From contig KL647325.1 in NCBI GenBank assembly GCA_000727475.1, positions 237,719 to 301,718 of the forward strand: a DNA stretch of 64,000 bases, read 5' to 3'. The DNA comes from Sarcocystis neurona (lineage: Eukaryota > Apicomplexa > Conoidasida > Eucoccidiorida > Sarcocystidae). Positions within the stretch are counted from its first letter, which is position 1, and every line of letters starts with the position of its first letter. The notes beneath the pieces were generated by a model that searched no databases, was not told the DNA's origin, and saw nothing but the letters and a program-made list of their open reading frames with translations. The translations under genes and the position numbers were made by a program. Below are positions 1-12,211 of this stretch, piece after piece.

Positions 1-1
1 G

Positions 2-32
<31 letters not shown>

Positions 33-34
33 TC

Positions 35-187
35 TCATCTATGTGAATGCATATATGTATATAATGTAGAAAGAGTAGACAGTTGCACTGCAGGTGCTGA
101 GTTGTCGAGACGTGGACACGGAATTTCCGCAGTTTTGTTGCATGCTGCTGACGAGTGTGTGAAGCAGCGTGCCTCCCGTCCTTGCTG
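35..187 (-). CDS. Candidate terminal exon of the 2786-7658 gene
   Basis: On the minus strand an acceptor (pyrimidine-rich run then GTGTGCAG) opens an exon at 187. It reads 50 codons from QQGREARCF to a TGA at 35-37. It enters in phase 0, which matches the phase-0 GTAAGT donor at 2786, so it could be the last exon of the gene to its right. The 2.6 kb between them is CTG/CAG repeat with no better exon. Nothing in its sequence identifies a function. The C-terminal codons run into an AT-rich repeat, which is a reason for doubt. Confidence 0.22.
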   Translation of the reverse strand, partial: QQGREARCFTHSSAACNKTAEIPCPRLDNSAPAVQLSTLSTLYTYMHSHR

Positions 188-1553
188 CTGCACACAAATT
201 AGGGAGACACGAATATGTGTGGATGGAGACGGCGAGAGACGGCCAGGGCGCTACTGCAGTCGAAGCCAGCGATAGGTAGAAAAGGAGATACTATTGAAGA
301 GGAGGGGAGAAACTCATCCATATGTGTGTGAATATATATTTATATGATATGCATATATATATGTGTGTTTGTCTTCATATATAGCTGAATTCTTATAGTT
401 CATCTACTCACTGTACTCGTTCTACTTTGTATACATACAAGAACTGGCAGCAGAAGCACCAACAGAAGCAACGTTTGACTTCTCTCCGAAAGAAGCACCA
501 CCACCCACGCAAGTTCGTCAATTAACAAGTATACTCATTTAACAACATGTATAAATGACGCGTACACATGTATAAATACACATATATATATATAATACAT
601 ACGCACGTATGAATACATACATATATAAGAAGCAGGATCACCCACGCAAGTTCGTCAAGTATACTCATGTAGCAACATGTATAAATGACACGTGTACATG
701 TATAAATACACACATATATATCTACATATATATATATATTACATATAGGCACTTATAAGTACATGTGTATGTAAGTATATATATGCATATGTATATATGT
801 ATATATATTACGTATATGCACGTATAAATACATCTGTATATAAGTATATATACGTATATGTGTATATATATATGTATATAGTATGTGTACACGTATAACA
901 GCATGCATATATGAGAGCGTGTATAGACGCATAAATGCTGCTGCACTGTTCATTAAATTAAACGCATCCCGAAGAAGCACACGAGCAAATACCGAGAAGG
1001 CACGCATGCGCGCGAAGGAAACGCAGAGAAGGGAGGAAAGCAGCAGCTCCGTTTCCACCTGCCCGCAGACACGGACGGTGACTCAGCGTCTGCTGCGGTG
1101 CAGCCCGTCGCGTCTGTGGAAGCCACTCTTTTTTCTCTTGGCCAATGCTTTGCTGCTGCTAGAGAGCAGACGCACGTACGCTGCAGCAGCCGCCGTCTCT
1201 GCTGAAGTCGCTCTGTTCTTCTTGTCTACTGTTAGGGACTGCACGCAGCAGATTTGCTGCCGTTTGAAGAGCGGAGCCTGGGGCTACGTCGCAGTAGCGA
1301 AGGAATGTCAAAAATTTCTGTGGCTCTACTCGTTCGCATATTTACACCAAATGATCCTCTGTGTCTTCCTCCTGCCTTCTGCGGTAGGACGCCAGGCACG
1401 GGAGGGCAGGATCATCTCTTCGCATGCACCCAGCTAGTCTGCTTGCTGGCGGCTCCGCGCACAGGGACTTTGTATAGACGTCTGGCTTCAGAGCCAGCCG
1501 GCACAACAAGCTCAGCAGTTCGTACACAAAAAGAAAGACTGGAGCAGCAGAGC

Positions 1554-1961
1554 ATGCCTGCAGCAGCGTCACGTTTCTTGAGAGCTGCCTTCGCACACAG
1601 CTGGCGCGTCAGCGACCGATTTCTCAGAATTGCTGCAGCCCTCTGCGCACTGCTGCTGCATGCAGCAAGCTTGGTTGCCCTACACACGCCTCACCAGGAC
1701 AAGGCATGCATCTCACGAACACGCATGCAACGTGCAGCTCGCTGCGCTGTGACACCTGTTGCCACTGCGGTAGCGGGGAGGCAGTCGAGCAGATTCCGCG
1801 TGGAGGCACCTGGCGCTACAGCGGCGTCAGCTTGCCCGCTGCGTCCGACTCGCCGTCCTGCAACTCCACCTCTCCTTGGTGCACCACTCATGCAGCTATT
1901 AGCCCCTGCTCCACGAAATCCCCATGCGCGTGTCGCACAAGGAGCTGCAGCAGCTAGCTAC
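1554..1961 (+). CDS. Possible first exon with signal-peptide and basic leader
   Basis: Plus-strand open frame from ATG 1554. A hydrophobic stretch (IAAALCALLLHAASLVAL, about residues 25-42) is followed by about 90 residues rich in Arg, Ala, Ser, Thr and Pro and poor in acidic residues. That resembles the bipartite leader of apicoplast proteins (family knowledge), and the match is inference. A weak donor (GTGACA) at 1962 would end a 136-codon exon in phase 0. The frame otherwise stops at 1997 and runs into a CAG repeat. No downstream exon was found on the same strand, and the region would be an intron of the minus-strand model, so this may be chance. Confidence 0.2.
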
Positions 1962-2014
1962 GTGACAGAGACCGCGTGGCACACCCTTCACAAATGAGAT
2001 GCATCAGGCACGGC

Positions 2015-2490
2015 AACAGCGGGAACAACTGTCGCAGCAGCGGGAACAACTGTCGCAGCAGCAGCACCAACCGTCGCAGCAGCAGCAGCTGTCGTAATTG
2101 CAGCGGTAGGAACCACCTTGGCAAACGTAGTGGCACTTCTCACAACTGCGGCCGCAGTAACCGTCAGAGCAGCAGCAGCAGGAACTGCAGTTAGGGCAGC
2201 ACGAACAAATGTCAGAGCAGCAGCAGCAGCAGCCACAAATATCAGAACAGCAGCAGCAGTAACTGCACCCGGAGCAGCAGCAGCAAATGTCAGAGCAGCA
2301 GCAGTAGCTATCAGAGCAGCAGCAGCAGCAGCCGCAGATGTTAGAGCAGCAGCAGCAGTAACTATCACAGCAGCAGCAGGAACTGTCAGATCGGCGGCAG
2401 CAGTGACAGCAACAGCAGCAGCACCCGTCCTAACAGCAACAGCAGTAACTGTCAGAGCAGCAGCGGCAGTGGCACTTGCTCCACGGCAGC
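2015..2490. repeat. Degenerate CAG/GCAGCA tract
   Basis: About 475 bp of imperfect AGCAGCAGC interrupted by recurring TGTCAGAG, TGTCGTAG and AACTG spacers. All three plus frames stay open for long stretches as Ala, Ser or Gln/Arg, and the minus frame reads Ala/Thr/Val. That is a property of the trinucleotide repeat and not evidence of a gene. Confidence 0.85.
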
Positions 2491-2785
2491 AACCGACGTA
2501 ACACTCACAGCACCGACAGCAACCGTCAGAGCGGCAGCATACCAGCTACCCCAGCAGCACACTACCAGCAACTATTGCAGCCGCAGCCCCGGGGCTCAGC
2601 AGCAAGTCCCGCGTGAGTAAACCGTTCTGTTCAGCTTGTGCAGCAGGGGGTGACGGGGGCAGGCATGACGCATGTTCCTACAGCAGCACGCAGCTGTCGT
2701 TTTGCCGACGGCAGGCGTTCGTATCTGTCACAGCGCGTCTCTCTTCGGGAAAGACGCGAGGGAAATTCTGCTGCGAGAGACTTAC

Positions 2786-5700
2786 AGAGGCTCCAACCAA
2801 ATGAGCAGCAACGCCTGCCGACGCCTTGCCAGCGCCGGCCTGCTGGTCTCGCTGCTGCTGCTGGCGTCGCTGCTGCAGCTCCTGCAGCTCCTGCCGGAAG
2901 CGCGGGGCCATCGCCAACACATCGGAGAGCACGTGGGCAGCCTTGGCTCCTAAAATGCCGAACAGCGCGGACTCTCTCTCTGCCCGGGCAGCAGCAGACG
3001 GAACAGCATCCGCCTGCCCCGACGCAGTTGCACCGAAGCGCGCCGCTGGTGCTTCTCTCGACGGAAAGCCGGAGGAGAAGCCTCCCACAGCAGAGTGGCG
3101 TGCGGTGCTCCTGCTGTCGCTGCTGCTGCCGCTCCCGTGCCTCCCGCTGCTGCCGTTGTCGAGCGACGCCAGGACGCCCAGCACCGCCGTCATGAGTTCT
3201 GCAGCACCGGCAGCAGCCAAGCACACCGCAGGGAGACGGAGACGGTGAAACGGGACACAGCAGGGATTCACAAAAACGGAGAGACGCACACGAGAGAAGA
3301 GGAACACAGGCAGAATAGGGGCGAAAAACAGGGGCACGCAACAAACGCAGGAAAGGCGGACACGCTGCCCGAAGTCGGCCGAGCGCAAAGAAAGGTGATT
3401 GCTTCGAAGAGATAAGGCACGAGCGGCGCCAGCAGCTGCACACGCATACGCCCTTGTGTGTGTGCTTGCTTGTACACTTATACATATCTATGTATAAATA
3501 CATATATATAGAGAGGCAGAGAGAATCCGGTCGATTGACCCATCTCTTAGCATCCACAAACACACAAAAAGACATATATTTATACATATCCACATAGATA
3601 TACATACGTGTATATTGAGCGACAGATGTATTGATACTTGACTTCTGCAGATGCACACAAGTGCACGTGCGTGTCGAGCGGGGTTGCTGCTACACGTGAT
3701 GCTCTGAACAGACGAAGGAAGGCGTCAGGGGCGGCGCAGCGTCGGGCTCTCGTCGCTTGGGGCGCGGCAATACGCGCTGCTGCTGTGATGAGCTACGCGC
3801 TTTCAAGCGGACCGGTGACAGCTACTTCAAGAGGAGGTCAGCACAGAAATGTCCCGTCTACATGGGGGGGCGCCTTGCCGACACGGTCACCACCTCCTTG
3901 AACACACACGTACGAGCGCAGCCGGTGTGTGGCTCTCTATAGATGAAAAGTATCTGTATACACCTACACATATATATACATATGTATGTACATACAAACG
4001 AATGCATATATATAATAGGCAAACATATACATATATATAGTGGAAGTAAGGGTGTGGATTTGCTGCTGTGCTCGACTCCTGCAGTTCCCCCTTATCATGC
4101 GGGTACACGCGGCTAAATCTACGAGACACACAACAGCATATGGATCTATATACACACGCATGCAGGTGTCTACGTAGGACGACAAAGATAGGTAGGTCGT
4201 TATATATGCACTTGAAGATGAGATATACATGCATATATGTATATGTATGCGCATGCGTGTATATTTGTGTTAAGAGAGAGAGAGAGACCGACGTACGTAC
4301 ACACATGCGTGTACAGATAAGTGAATGTATATCCACCGGGCGCGTAATAGACGGCGCATGCAGACATTCTTCTCTTACCGGCAGCTTGATCCCGAAGTGC
4401 ATGCACTGCAGCAATATCTTTGAAAGGCGCGTCTGCTACCTCTTCTTCTGCAGCAAGAGACCAGCACAGGTTGCGCAGCCACTCCAACGCAGAAGCTTCT
4501 CCAGCGCCGGCTCCTGCAGACGTCACCTCATTCTTGCTGCTGCTGCTGCTGGAGGAGGAGCCGCAGCCTTCCCCTACTGCAGCAGGCAGAAGCTGCTGCT
4601 GCTGCGCGTGGCCCAGCAACGCAGGCAGCGCACCGCTTGAGAACGAAGAAGACAGGGGGAGGTACACGCCGCGGCTGCTGTGGCTGCGGCTGCTGACACA
4701 GTGACCTGCAATAACCGCACCCGTCGCGAACCCCACAGTGACGCACTGCGGTGTACGTACACCGAAACCCACTACCAGCGGCACAGGACGCAGCACGCAC
4801 TAACGAGCATCCTCTCTGTTTCTCCACACATCTGCATACAAGTGTGGACAAACACGCGCACGCACAAATGTCAGACACAGACACATGTATATAAATGTGA
4901 ATATATATGTAAATACATATATCAACACGAACGTATGTCTTCGTATACATACATACATATTTGTGGATATGTAGGCATAGAAAAGAGAGAGAAGGGGAGA
5001 TACGCGAACAGGCGTATGCCATACTTACACTTCCACATAGCGACGTTGACTCGCACAGCTCCACCTGTATACATATATATATATATATACATATATATAT
5101 GTACGTCTGTAGATATATATATATATATACATATACATATGTATGTGTATACGCACATATAAATATGTATGTACTACTATGAATGAGAGAGCCTGGAAAA
5201 GAGTACGAGCGGTCACATATTAGATGTTCGTGGCCTGCACGGAGTGGCGCAATGCAGAGAGTTGCACGCAGTTTTGCTGCTTGCCTTTTCCGTCATCTTC
5301 TGTTTGTTGTTCACCAGGTGCTTCGTAGTCCTGCAGGGACCCCCAGACGTGACCCGTTGACAGTTGTTGCAGCAGTTTCTCTTCTTCTTCCTCGTCTTCC
5401 TCTTCTTCCTCGATTTCGCTGCTGTAGAATTCCTCCTCCTCCTCGCCATACTCGTAGGCGGCCGCTTGTGGGGTTCTCGCGTCTCCTGCTGCTGCTGCTG
5501 GTGCTCCTGTTGCTGCTTCCCGTTCTGCTAGTGTCCCATTCCACCCTGCTGCTGCCTCGCCGATTTCTGCTGCTGTGGCTTCTCCCTGTTCGACGTGGTC
5601 CACGCGTTTGGTGCAGCCGTACGGCAACCGCAGCAGCTGCTGCCGCATCTCCAGCGGTACCACCTGCTGCCACCAGTTGACGCCTGCAGGGGAGCGCAGC

Positions 5701-7658
5701 AGCGGAGCCAAACCGAGGAGATTCTTTTTCGCTGCCTTCCGCATTCCTCTCTGCTGCTGTCGCTGTTCCTCTTCCTCCCCTTCTACCATCTCTTCCACAC
5801 CTGCATGCATGCGCTGCTGCTGTTGATCCGTGTCTCGCGTGTGCCGCACGGCGACGCTGCAGCCTGTGGGGAGTTCGGTGGTCCCACATGCTGCTGTTGC
5901 TGTGTCGCATGCTGCCGCAGCTGTCGTGGCCGCTGCTGCCGCCTGCGTTTCACGGAGATCCTTCAGCTGCTGCAGCACTTTATTGGCCAGCTGCCACAAA
6001 CGTGCTGCATCCATCAGCAGCAACTGCTTCGCTGCTTCCACCACCTGCAGCAGAACGGCAGGCGCACTCTCCGGCAAAAAGCCTTCCAGCAGGGAAACCA
6101 GCTCTGCTGTCCTCAGCTGCTCTTGCTCTTCGTCCTGCTGTTGCTGCTGCTGCTGCACCTGCTGCAGACGGTCCGGTGCAGTAGAGCAGAGGTGCTCCGC
6201 GACGCTTTCGTAAAGGACTTCTGCGGTGAGCAGCACGTCTGCGGGGAGCGAGAGATACGAGGGAGCAGCAAATGCAGCAGCAGGATGCAAGCCTTGGTTC
6301 ACTAGCCTACAGAACGCAGCAACTTCTGCTTCAGCTGCTGCCTCTTCGTCTTCTTCCTCTTCCTCTGTGTCCTGTCGGGTTGCTCCAGTCGGTCCGACGG
6401 CACCGGGGTTGCTGCTGCAACTGCTGCAGCCGAGCGTCGACAGCAGCAGCTGCTGCTGCTGCATGCGGCGCCGCAGCGCAGGAGAAAACCGAGAAGCCTC
6501 AAACCCAGCGCCAGCAGCAAGCCTTGCATGCAGGGCATCGGGGAAGCTCCCCAGAAAGTCGGTCAAGGCTAATTCCTCAGCAGACCCCGATGTTGCGGTT
6601 GCAGTAGCTGCGGCAGCAGGTGCAGCATCTGCTTGAAGGGGCTCCGCATGGAATGCGACAGAAGCAGCAGCAGCGTCCACGTGAGAGGGTGTCAAGCAGC
6701 TGCGTTGCAGAGCCTCTGCAGGAGGCGGAGACAACAACGCACCAAAACGCTGCAGGAGCGTCTGTCGCTCTCGTCCGTCTACAGGAAATCCCGTTTTATG
6801 CGCTACTGAGGCACCAGCAGAAGCAGCAGCAGACGCAGTCACAGCAGCAGCAGACGCAAACTCAGCAGCACCAGACCCCGACTCAGCAGCAGAAGCACGA
6901 AGACGCGCTGCTCCGGTGCTCCTGCTCTGACTGCCGTGCAGAGAAGAGGCGGCCGAAGGCGAGGGCGTTGTTGCGACAGCGCAGGCCTGTTGCTGCAGCT
7001 GCGAAGACAGATGCAGTGTGGAGTGCACAGCAGCAGCTCTGTCGCAAAGAGACACACACTGCGGCAGCAGAGCTGCATGCAGCTGCTCCATGAAGGCGCG
7101 GCGGCGTTCATGGTGCAGCTTTTCTATGGGCAGCGCAGCAGGAGGAGAGCAGCGGAATGTCGCAGCAGAGGAAGTGGGGGGACACGAGACAGCGGCAGAA
7201 GCAGCAGCAGAAGACGGGCACGTCAAGGAAGCGTTCGGTGGCAACGACTCTTCAGAAGTGGTAGCTGTTGTCCAAGGCGGTGGGGGAGAAGAAGAAGATG
7301 AAGAAGAAGATGAAGATGAAGAAGAGCAAGGAGAAGAGAAGGAATGCGGGGGAGCCACGAGCGAGGAGGACCCGCGTGGCGATGCAGAGGGTTGGTACGA
7401 GAACGCTGCTGCTGCTGTTGCCGGATACAGAGACGCTGCCGGATACGCTGCTGGTGCTGCTGCTGCTGCTGGATACGCTGCTGCTGGATGAGCTGCTGCT
7501 GATGCTGCTGCTGAAGCAGCAGGCGGCGGGAAAGGCGACGGGGAAGGTGATGGAGCAGGAAAATAAGAAGACGACGAAGAGGAAGATGCAGAAGAAGAGG
7601 AAGAAGAAGAAGAGGCGGCCCGAAGGCCGTCGAAGAACGAGGGGCTGTACGCACTCAT
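2786..7658 (-). CDS. Unidentified multi-exon protein with homopolymer runs
   Basis: Exon 1 runs from ATG 7658 (MSAYSPSFFDG) to a GTGAAC donor after 5315, 781 codons plus one base. Exon 2 is 4705-4379, with acceptor GCAG and donor GTAAGA. Exon 3 is 3198-2786, with acceptor CTGCAG and donor GTAAGT. Phases are 1, 1 and 0, so all three join without a stop. Without splicing, exon 1 stops at 5220 (812 aa). Exon 1 begins with Ser and Pro/Ala runs, has Ala and Gln tracts mid-protein, and ends in a Glu/Asp-rich region (FYSSEIEEEEE). Between them are non-repetitive helical blocks (HHERRRAFMEQLHAALL; LLEGFLPESAPAVLLQVV; NWWQQVVPLEMRQQLLRLPY). The joined exons 2 and 3 read ALEWLRNLCWSLA and then ELMTAVLGVLASLD. 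No family was recognised. The gene continues leftwards after 2786, perhaps to the exon at 35-187. Coding strand and exon 1 are fairly safe; the exon 2-3 joins are inferred. Confidence 0.5.
4750..4763. promoter_or_regulatory. 14-bp palindrome GGTGTACGTACACC, copy 1
   Basis: Perfect inverted repeat GGTGTACGTACACC. On the minus strand it is followed by GCAG. It lies just upstream of exon 2 of the minus-strand gene, inside its intron in the model. Identical or near-identical copies are at 29796, 47344 and 47519. Role unknown: it could be a binding site, a repeat core or an intronic element. Confidence 0.5.
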
Positions 7659-10600
7659 GCTGGACTATGTTTCGAAGCACCCAGCCCTGCAGCAGCAATT
7701 GCTGCTGTTTCTGCTGTCCCTGGACTTTCTACTGCTGCTGCTGCGGCCTGTCTTCTGCTGCTGACATTACACCTGCCGCTACTGTGTGTACCTGCCCTGG
7801 GGCTATTACTGCAGTTCTTTTCTGCTTGAGCAGCACGGAGAGACGGCTCAGCCGCATGCGGCGGGCGGACGCGGAGAATTAAAGCAACTGTCGCAGAATT
7901 CGGCGAGACGCTGCTCTGATAACCAATGAATATGTCACACCGACACCCGCTCCTGCAGTTGGGGGTGCTGTGCGTGTTGCTCTCGACGCTGCTGCTGCTG
8001 CTGTCGCCATTGCCGCAGCTACTGCTTCGGTGTTGTTCGTAGTTTGCTATTGCTTCTGCTGCTGCTGGCAAGTTGCTACTTTATCGCCGTCCCCTAGTGC
8101 TGTAGGGGCCCACCAGTGGCCTACCGCTGTTGCCGCAGTTGCTGCTGCGGCCGCCACAGCTGCTCCACCATTCGTGCTGTCGCCGCTGCTGCTGCCAGCT
8201 CCGGCCATATGCGGTTGCTCTGCTGCCCGTGGGGTTAGTGCTGCTGGCAAGACTGCTAATGCAGCTGTTGCTTGTGCTGCTCGGGCGCTGCCGGTGGCGT
8301 TGCTGCAGCGTTAATGTCCCTGCTGCGGCTCCTGTTGCCTTTTGTTTGCGCGAGCAGCCGCCGGGGCTGCTGCTATCCCGGTAGACACTGGTGTGTAGCT
8401 GGAACTCTACTGCCTGTGCTTCCTCCGTCCTGGCGCGTACTCGAAGACACTCCTTCCCAGTAGCCATTGGAAGCGGCTCAGAGTGTCAACCCTCCTCCTG
8501 AGCGGCGGTGGCCGCAGCAGCGGCAGCACGCAGCAGGAGCAGCAGCAGGCAGCAGCCGTTCCTGTGCTGTTGATCGTTTGCTGCGTGTTGCAGGAGACGG
8601 CGCAGGAAGGTGGCTGCCCGCGGTGATTCTGTCTCCTGAAAAGACGGCGAAGAACAGCAGAACGGGAGTGTTTAGTGTGAAGTGGAAGAGAGCCGAAGAA
8701 GTTCTGCGTCCAGCCGCGAACCGGCAGACGACCTGCTGGAGCAGCCGTTCTCGCGGGCGCATGCATGAAGCGCCGCTGTGTGCCACCGCCGATTGTTGCG
8801 GTGTCTGTACACCCGGAATCGTACAACGCAACAATGGTTACTACTTACAAGAAGCCGCCTTCGCCACATCCGTTTAACCTTTCATTCCCCTGCTGCTGCT
8901 GCTTCTTCTCTGTGTATGCGGCTGTTCACTATTATTGTTGGGCAGGGAAGTTGTGCACCTGCAACAGTACGACTACCCGGTCGTATTTACCGCAGCAGCG
9001 GCAGCAGCAAGCGTACTCCTCTAAGAGGAACAGCAGCAGCAGTATCGGCAGTGACGGCGCCACCATCACTAGCAGCGGCAGGCGCGGCCACAGTAGCAGC
9101 ATCCGCCCTCCAAGCAGCACCAGGATTGGCAGCACCATCGCGCAACAAGTGTCCGAACAACAGAAAGCGCAGCAGGCGGAGCAGTAGGCGCAGCAGCAGG
9201 CGCAGCAGTAGGCGTAGCAGCAGGCGCAGCGGCAGCAGCAGCAGGCGCAGCGGCAGCAGCAGCAGGCGCAGCGGCAGCAACACCCGCAACACACGACCAA
9301 GTGCTGCAGGGTCTTCTCTGGTCCAGCATCGTTTCCGCTGCTACACTTCGTCACGTAGCCGTAGCGCTACTGCTTAAAACAGCGTCCGCACGCGCCGCAG
9401 CAGCAGGACGGCCCGCAGCAAGAGCACGGAGCCTGACAGTCCAACGCAAGCCTTAGCAGCATCAGCAGCAGCACCGTCTGGAGGAGAAAAGCCCGCAGTG
9501 GCAGCAACAGCAGAGCAACACCAGTACCAACACAACAACGACAGCAGCGGCCGCCTGCGCAGCCCCGGACAGGCAAGAGCGCCAGCTCCAGCAGCAGGAC
9601 CGGAAGCACCAGCGCACTGAGCAGCAAGCAACAGCAGCAGCAGCGCAGCAGGAGCAGCAGTACCACACCTTCAAAAAGGACGTGCAGAACTAGGAGCACC
9701 AGAAGGAACCGCCTCAGGCGCAGTCGTAGCAGCACTCGCAGCAGCAGCTGCTGCCGCATTAAGAGGAGCAGAGTGTGGAGCAGCCGCAACACCAGCAGGT
9801 CGACAAGCCTCAGCCTCAGCAGCAGCAGCAGTGAGAGCCCTCAGCCGTAGAAGAACTGCAGGCACGACGCAGTTGACGTCTTTCCATCTGACCCTTCTCC
9901 TCGTCCTCTGTGCCGCTGCACTTATCTCGGCGCCGCCACAGGCGACCCGCCCGTACTGGAGCCACGGGAGCAGCGCACTGCGCCACACGCAGCGCGAGCT
10001 GCAGCAGCCGACGCAGCAGCACCAGCCGCTGCTTCCAATGTCTTGAATGTCCAGCTAAAGTAATTGGTCGGTCATAGGACGTTCGTGGAAACACAGCAAG
10101 AACGCGCTGCCACCGGAGTGCGAATGTTATTCACCCGTTTCTGCACATCTCTCCATACGTGACACCTGCCCTGTCCTCTCGTGCGTATTGCCTTCTGATA
10201 TCTTCTGCTTCCCCTCTCTTTCTCCATGTACACGTGAAGTTATACCTAAATATTACACACACACACATGCCTGTATGCTGTGACGAATAAACCTGTGTTA
10301 GAGTCTCTCTGTGTCTTCCTGACGACAGAAGGACACGCAGAGGAAGACGTTACAGAGCTGCAACATTTCTGCATGTGGCGGCGGTTGCGAGAATCTTGGC
10401 GAGGCACAACACACGCCTCTTCGTGTCCGACTTCTTGGCGTCCGAAGGCATGCATGCGCACACCTTTATAAATATATATATATATATATACATATATGTG
10501 CCCGTAGCCCGTGCGTCACTCTTTATCTGTGGTATAGACACGTATGTGTCCACTTGCGTACTTCTCTGTAGTTCGGTAACTTTCTGGAAGTCCCTGGAGC

Positions 10601-10983
10601 TGTCTGCGTGTGTACGCATGCGTCTCGTTCAGTCGCAGACAAGGCAGCAGCGTTTTGTATGGAGTATTGTCGAGCACTTCAAAAAAGTCTCGGCGTCTGC
10701 ACGTTGCTGCCGCAGAAGCGAACCCGCGGGGTAGTTGTGTGCAGCGCTCCCCAGCGCCCATGCATCGCAGCAGACTCGACGATCGCAGCAGACGGCAGCC
10801 CTGCGAAGCGCTTGTAGCAGCGTGCTCGGAGGGGAAGACCAGACGTACCACACGCGCCCGCTGCTGAGTCGTCGGTGGCAACGCAGCACGCAGTCGCTGT
10901 AACCTGCTGCTGCTGCAACAGCAAAACACCTTCCTCGGCGTCCTGAGGCGCGCGATAGACAGGCAGGGAGTGACGTTGCAGGC

Positions 10984-11088
10984 TGCAGCAGCAGCCCACT
11001 GCAGCAGCAGCCCACTGCAGCAGCAGCCCACTGCAGCAGCAGCCCACTGCAGCAGCAGCCCACTGCAGCAGCGGCCCACTGCAGCTGC
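10984..11088. repeat. 16-bp tandem repeat, about 6 copies
   Basis: Unit CCCACTGCAGCAGCAG repeated about six times with one substitution (CAGCGG). The 16-bp period is not a multiple of three, so the open frames crossing it cycle through all three frames (Trp-Ala, Gly-Cys, Leu-Gln) and are artefacts. Confidence 0.9.
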
Positions 11089-11099
11089 GTCTCGCCGCG

Positions 11100-11640
11100 G
11101 AGGGAAAGCTGCAGCAGCACGTACAGCGGCAGCTGCTCTATAGCGTCATATAACCGCTACGTGTCGCAGCACCCTACCGCAGTTACAGCAGTGGTGTACA
11201 GCAGCGTATAGCGGCAGTACTCTGCAGCCCCCTATAACAGCAGTCTACTGCAGCGTATATCCAGCAGGACACTGCAGCAGTAGAGGACAGCAGGATAGTG
11301 CAGCAGTGTCCTGCAACCGTATATGCGGCAGCAGCATCCTGCAACAATATACTTTGCAGCGGTATACGGCAGTGCCTTGCCGCAGTATCCTGCAACAGTA
11401 TATTGCAGCAGCATGTTGCTGCAGCGTATTGCAGCAGCCTATTGCAGTGGTGAATTCCTGCAGTCTATTCCTGTAGTCTACTGCAGCAGTCTTTTGCAGC
11501 AGTCTCTTGCAGCAGTCTATTCCTGCAGTCAGTAGACTGCAGTCTATGACGGCAGTGGATTACACAGTCAACTACAGTAGTCTCTATCACAACAGTCTCT
11601 TAGTCACCGTAGGGGACAGCATATGGTAGCAGTCTACTGC
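11100..11640. repeat. Degenerate CTGCAGCAG(T) repeat field
   Basis: About 540 bp built from variants of CTGCAGCAGTATACNGCAGYA, with spacing of roughly 13-18 bp. It includes many short self-complementary CTGCAG cores and TATA insertions. It appears derived from the same CAG-type expansion as its neighbours. No gene is supported. Confidence 0.7.
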
Positions 11641-12211
11641 AGGCGCATTTTCTAGCAGGGTCTTGGAGATAGGCATGTATTAAGGTGTTACGGCCACTCC
11701 TACCGCAGTAGAACAGAACAGTAGATAACGACACCCTGCAATACGGCAGGACGTATTACGTGTTGCAGGTGCGTCCTGCAGCAGCAGCAGCACAGCCCCG
11801 TGCTAACACCTCGTGCCGTAATGTATGACTGAGGACGCTGCAACCGCAACAGATCTGCAGCAGATTCCAGCAGCGAACAGCAGCAGCGGCCTCTCGCAAG
11901 ATCCCCTGGGCTGTGTCGCTCTCTAAGCAGGTGCGTACTACTACTACTACTACTACAACTATAATTACGTATTTACCTGGTAGGGTCGAGTGCACCCGCC
12001 GTGCAGAAGATAGTGGACGCGTTCGCAGCTCCTCCCTATTCGGCAGCGATCTGAGGGAATCACACACCAGCAGCCAGAAAGTGGCGGAGCAGCATATCAC
12101 CGGAACGTTCGGGGCGGCAGCAGCAGATGTAGACAGCAAGCGCAGCAAGGACGGTAGGGAGAGCGGGGAGCAGCAGCGACTGCCGCACCGCCAGCACCTA
12201 CCTGCCACAGG

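Larger units (their letters stand above)
7659..12211. other. Divergent spacer, CAG/CTG repeat-rich, no gene recognised
   Basis: The unidentified gene starts leftwards at 7658 and the SAAL1-like gene rightwards at 12212, so this 4.5 kb is a divergent upstream region. It holds CTG-rich DNA (7.7-8.4 kb), an imperfect GCGCAGCAGCAG array (about 9170-9290), more CAG-rich DNA to 10.05 kb, a (TA)n run near 10470-10490, the 16-bp array at 10984-11088, degenerate CTGCAG repeats to 11.6 kb and a (CTA)n run at 11937-11957. Open frames of up to 200 codons exist in several frames but are low-complexity. One at 8467-8877 (plus) is less repetitive (DGAGRWLPAVILSPEK) and could be a short exon or leader. I could not support it further. 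Confidence 0.6.

Noticed and set aside
522..1058. Tyr/Ile/Thr/His-rich open frames (YIYTHIYIY type) here and at many other sites
   Set aside because: They are translations of (TA)n/(TG)n microsatellites, open in several frames on both strands, with no splice or start context.
1988..2501. Ala-rich frames on both strands
   Set aside because: Produced by the CAG repeat; both strands and all frames are open together.
8932..9792. Cys-rich and Leu-rich minus-strand proteins with apparent membrane segments
   Set aside because: The DNA is an imperfect GCAGCAGCAGGC repeat, and Leu, Cys and Ala frames alternate with register only.
10516..11120. 160-190 aa minus-strand frames reading repeated CCCSGLLLQWAAAAVG
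   Set aside because: They come from the 16-bp tandem array, whose period cycles through all frames.
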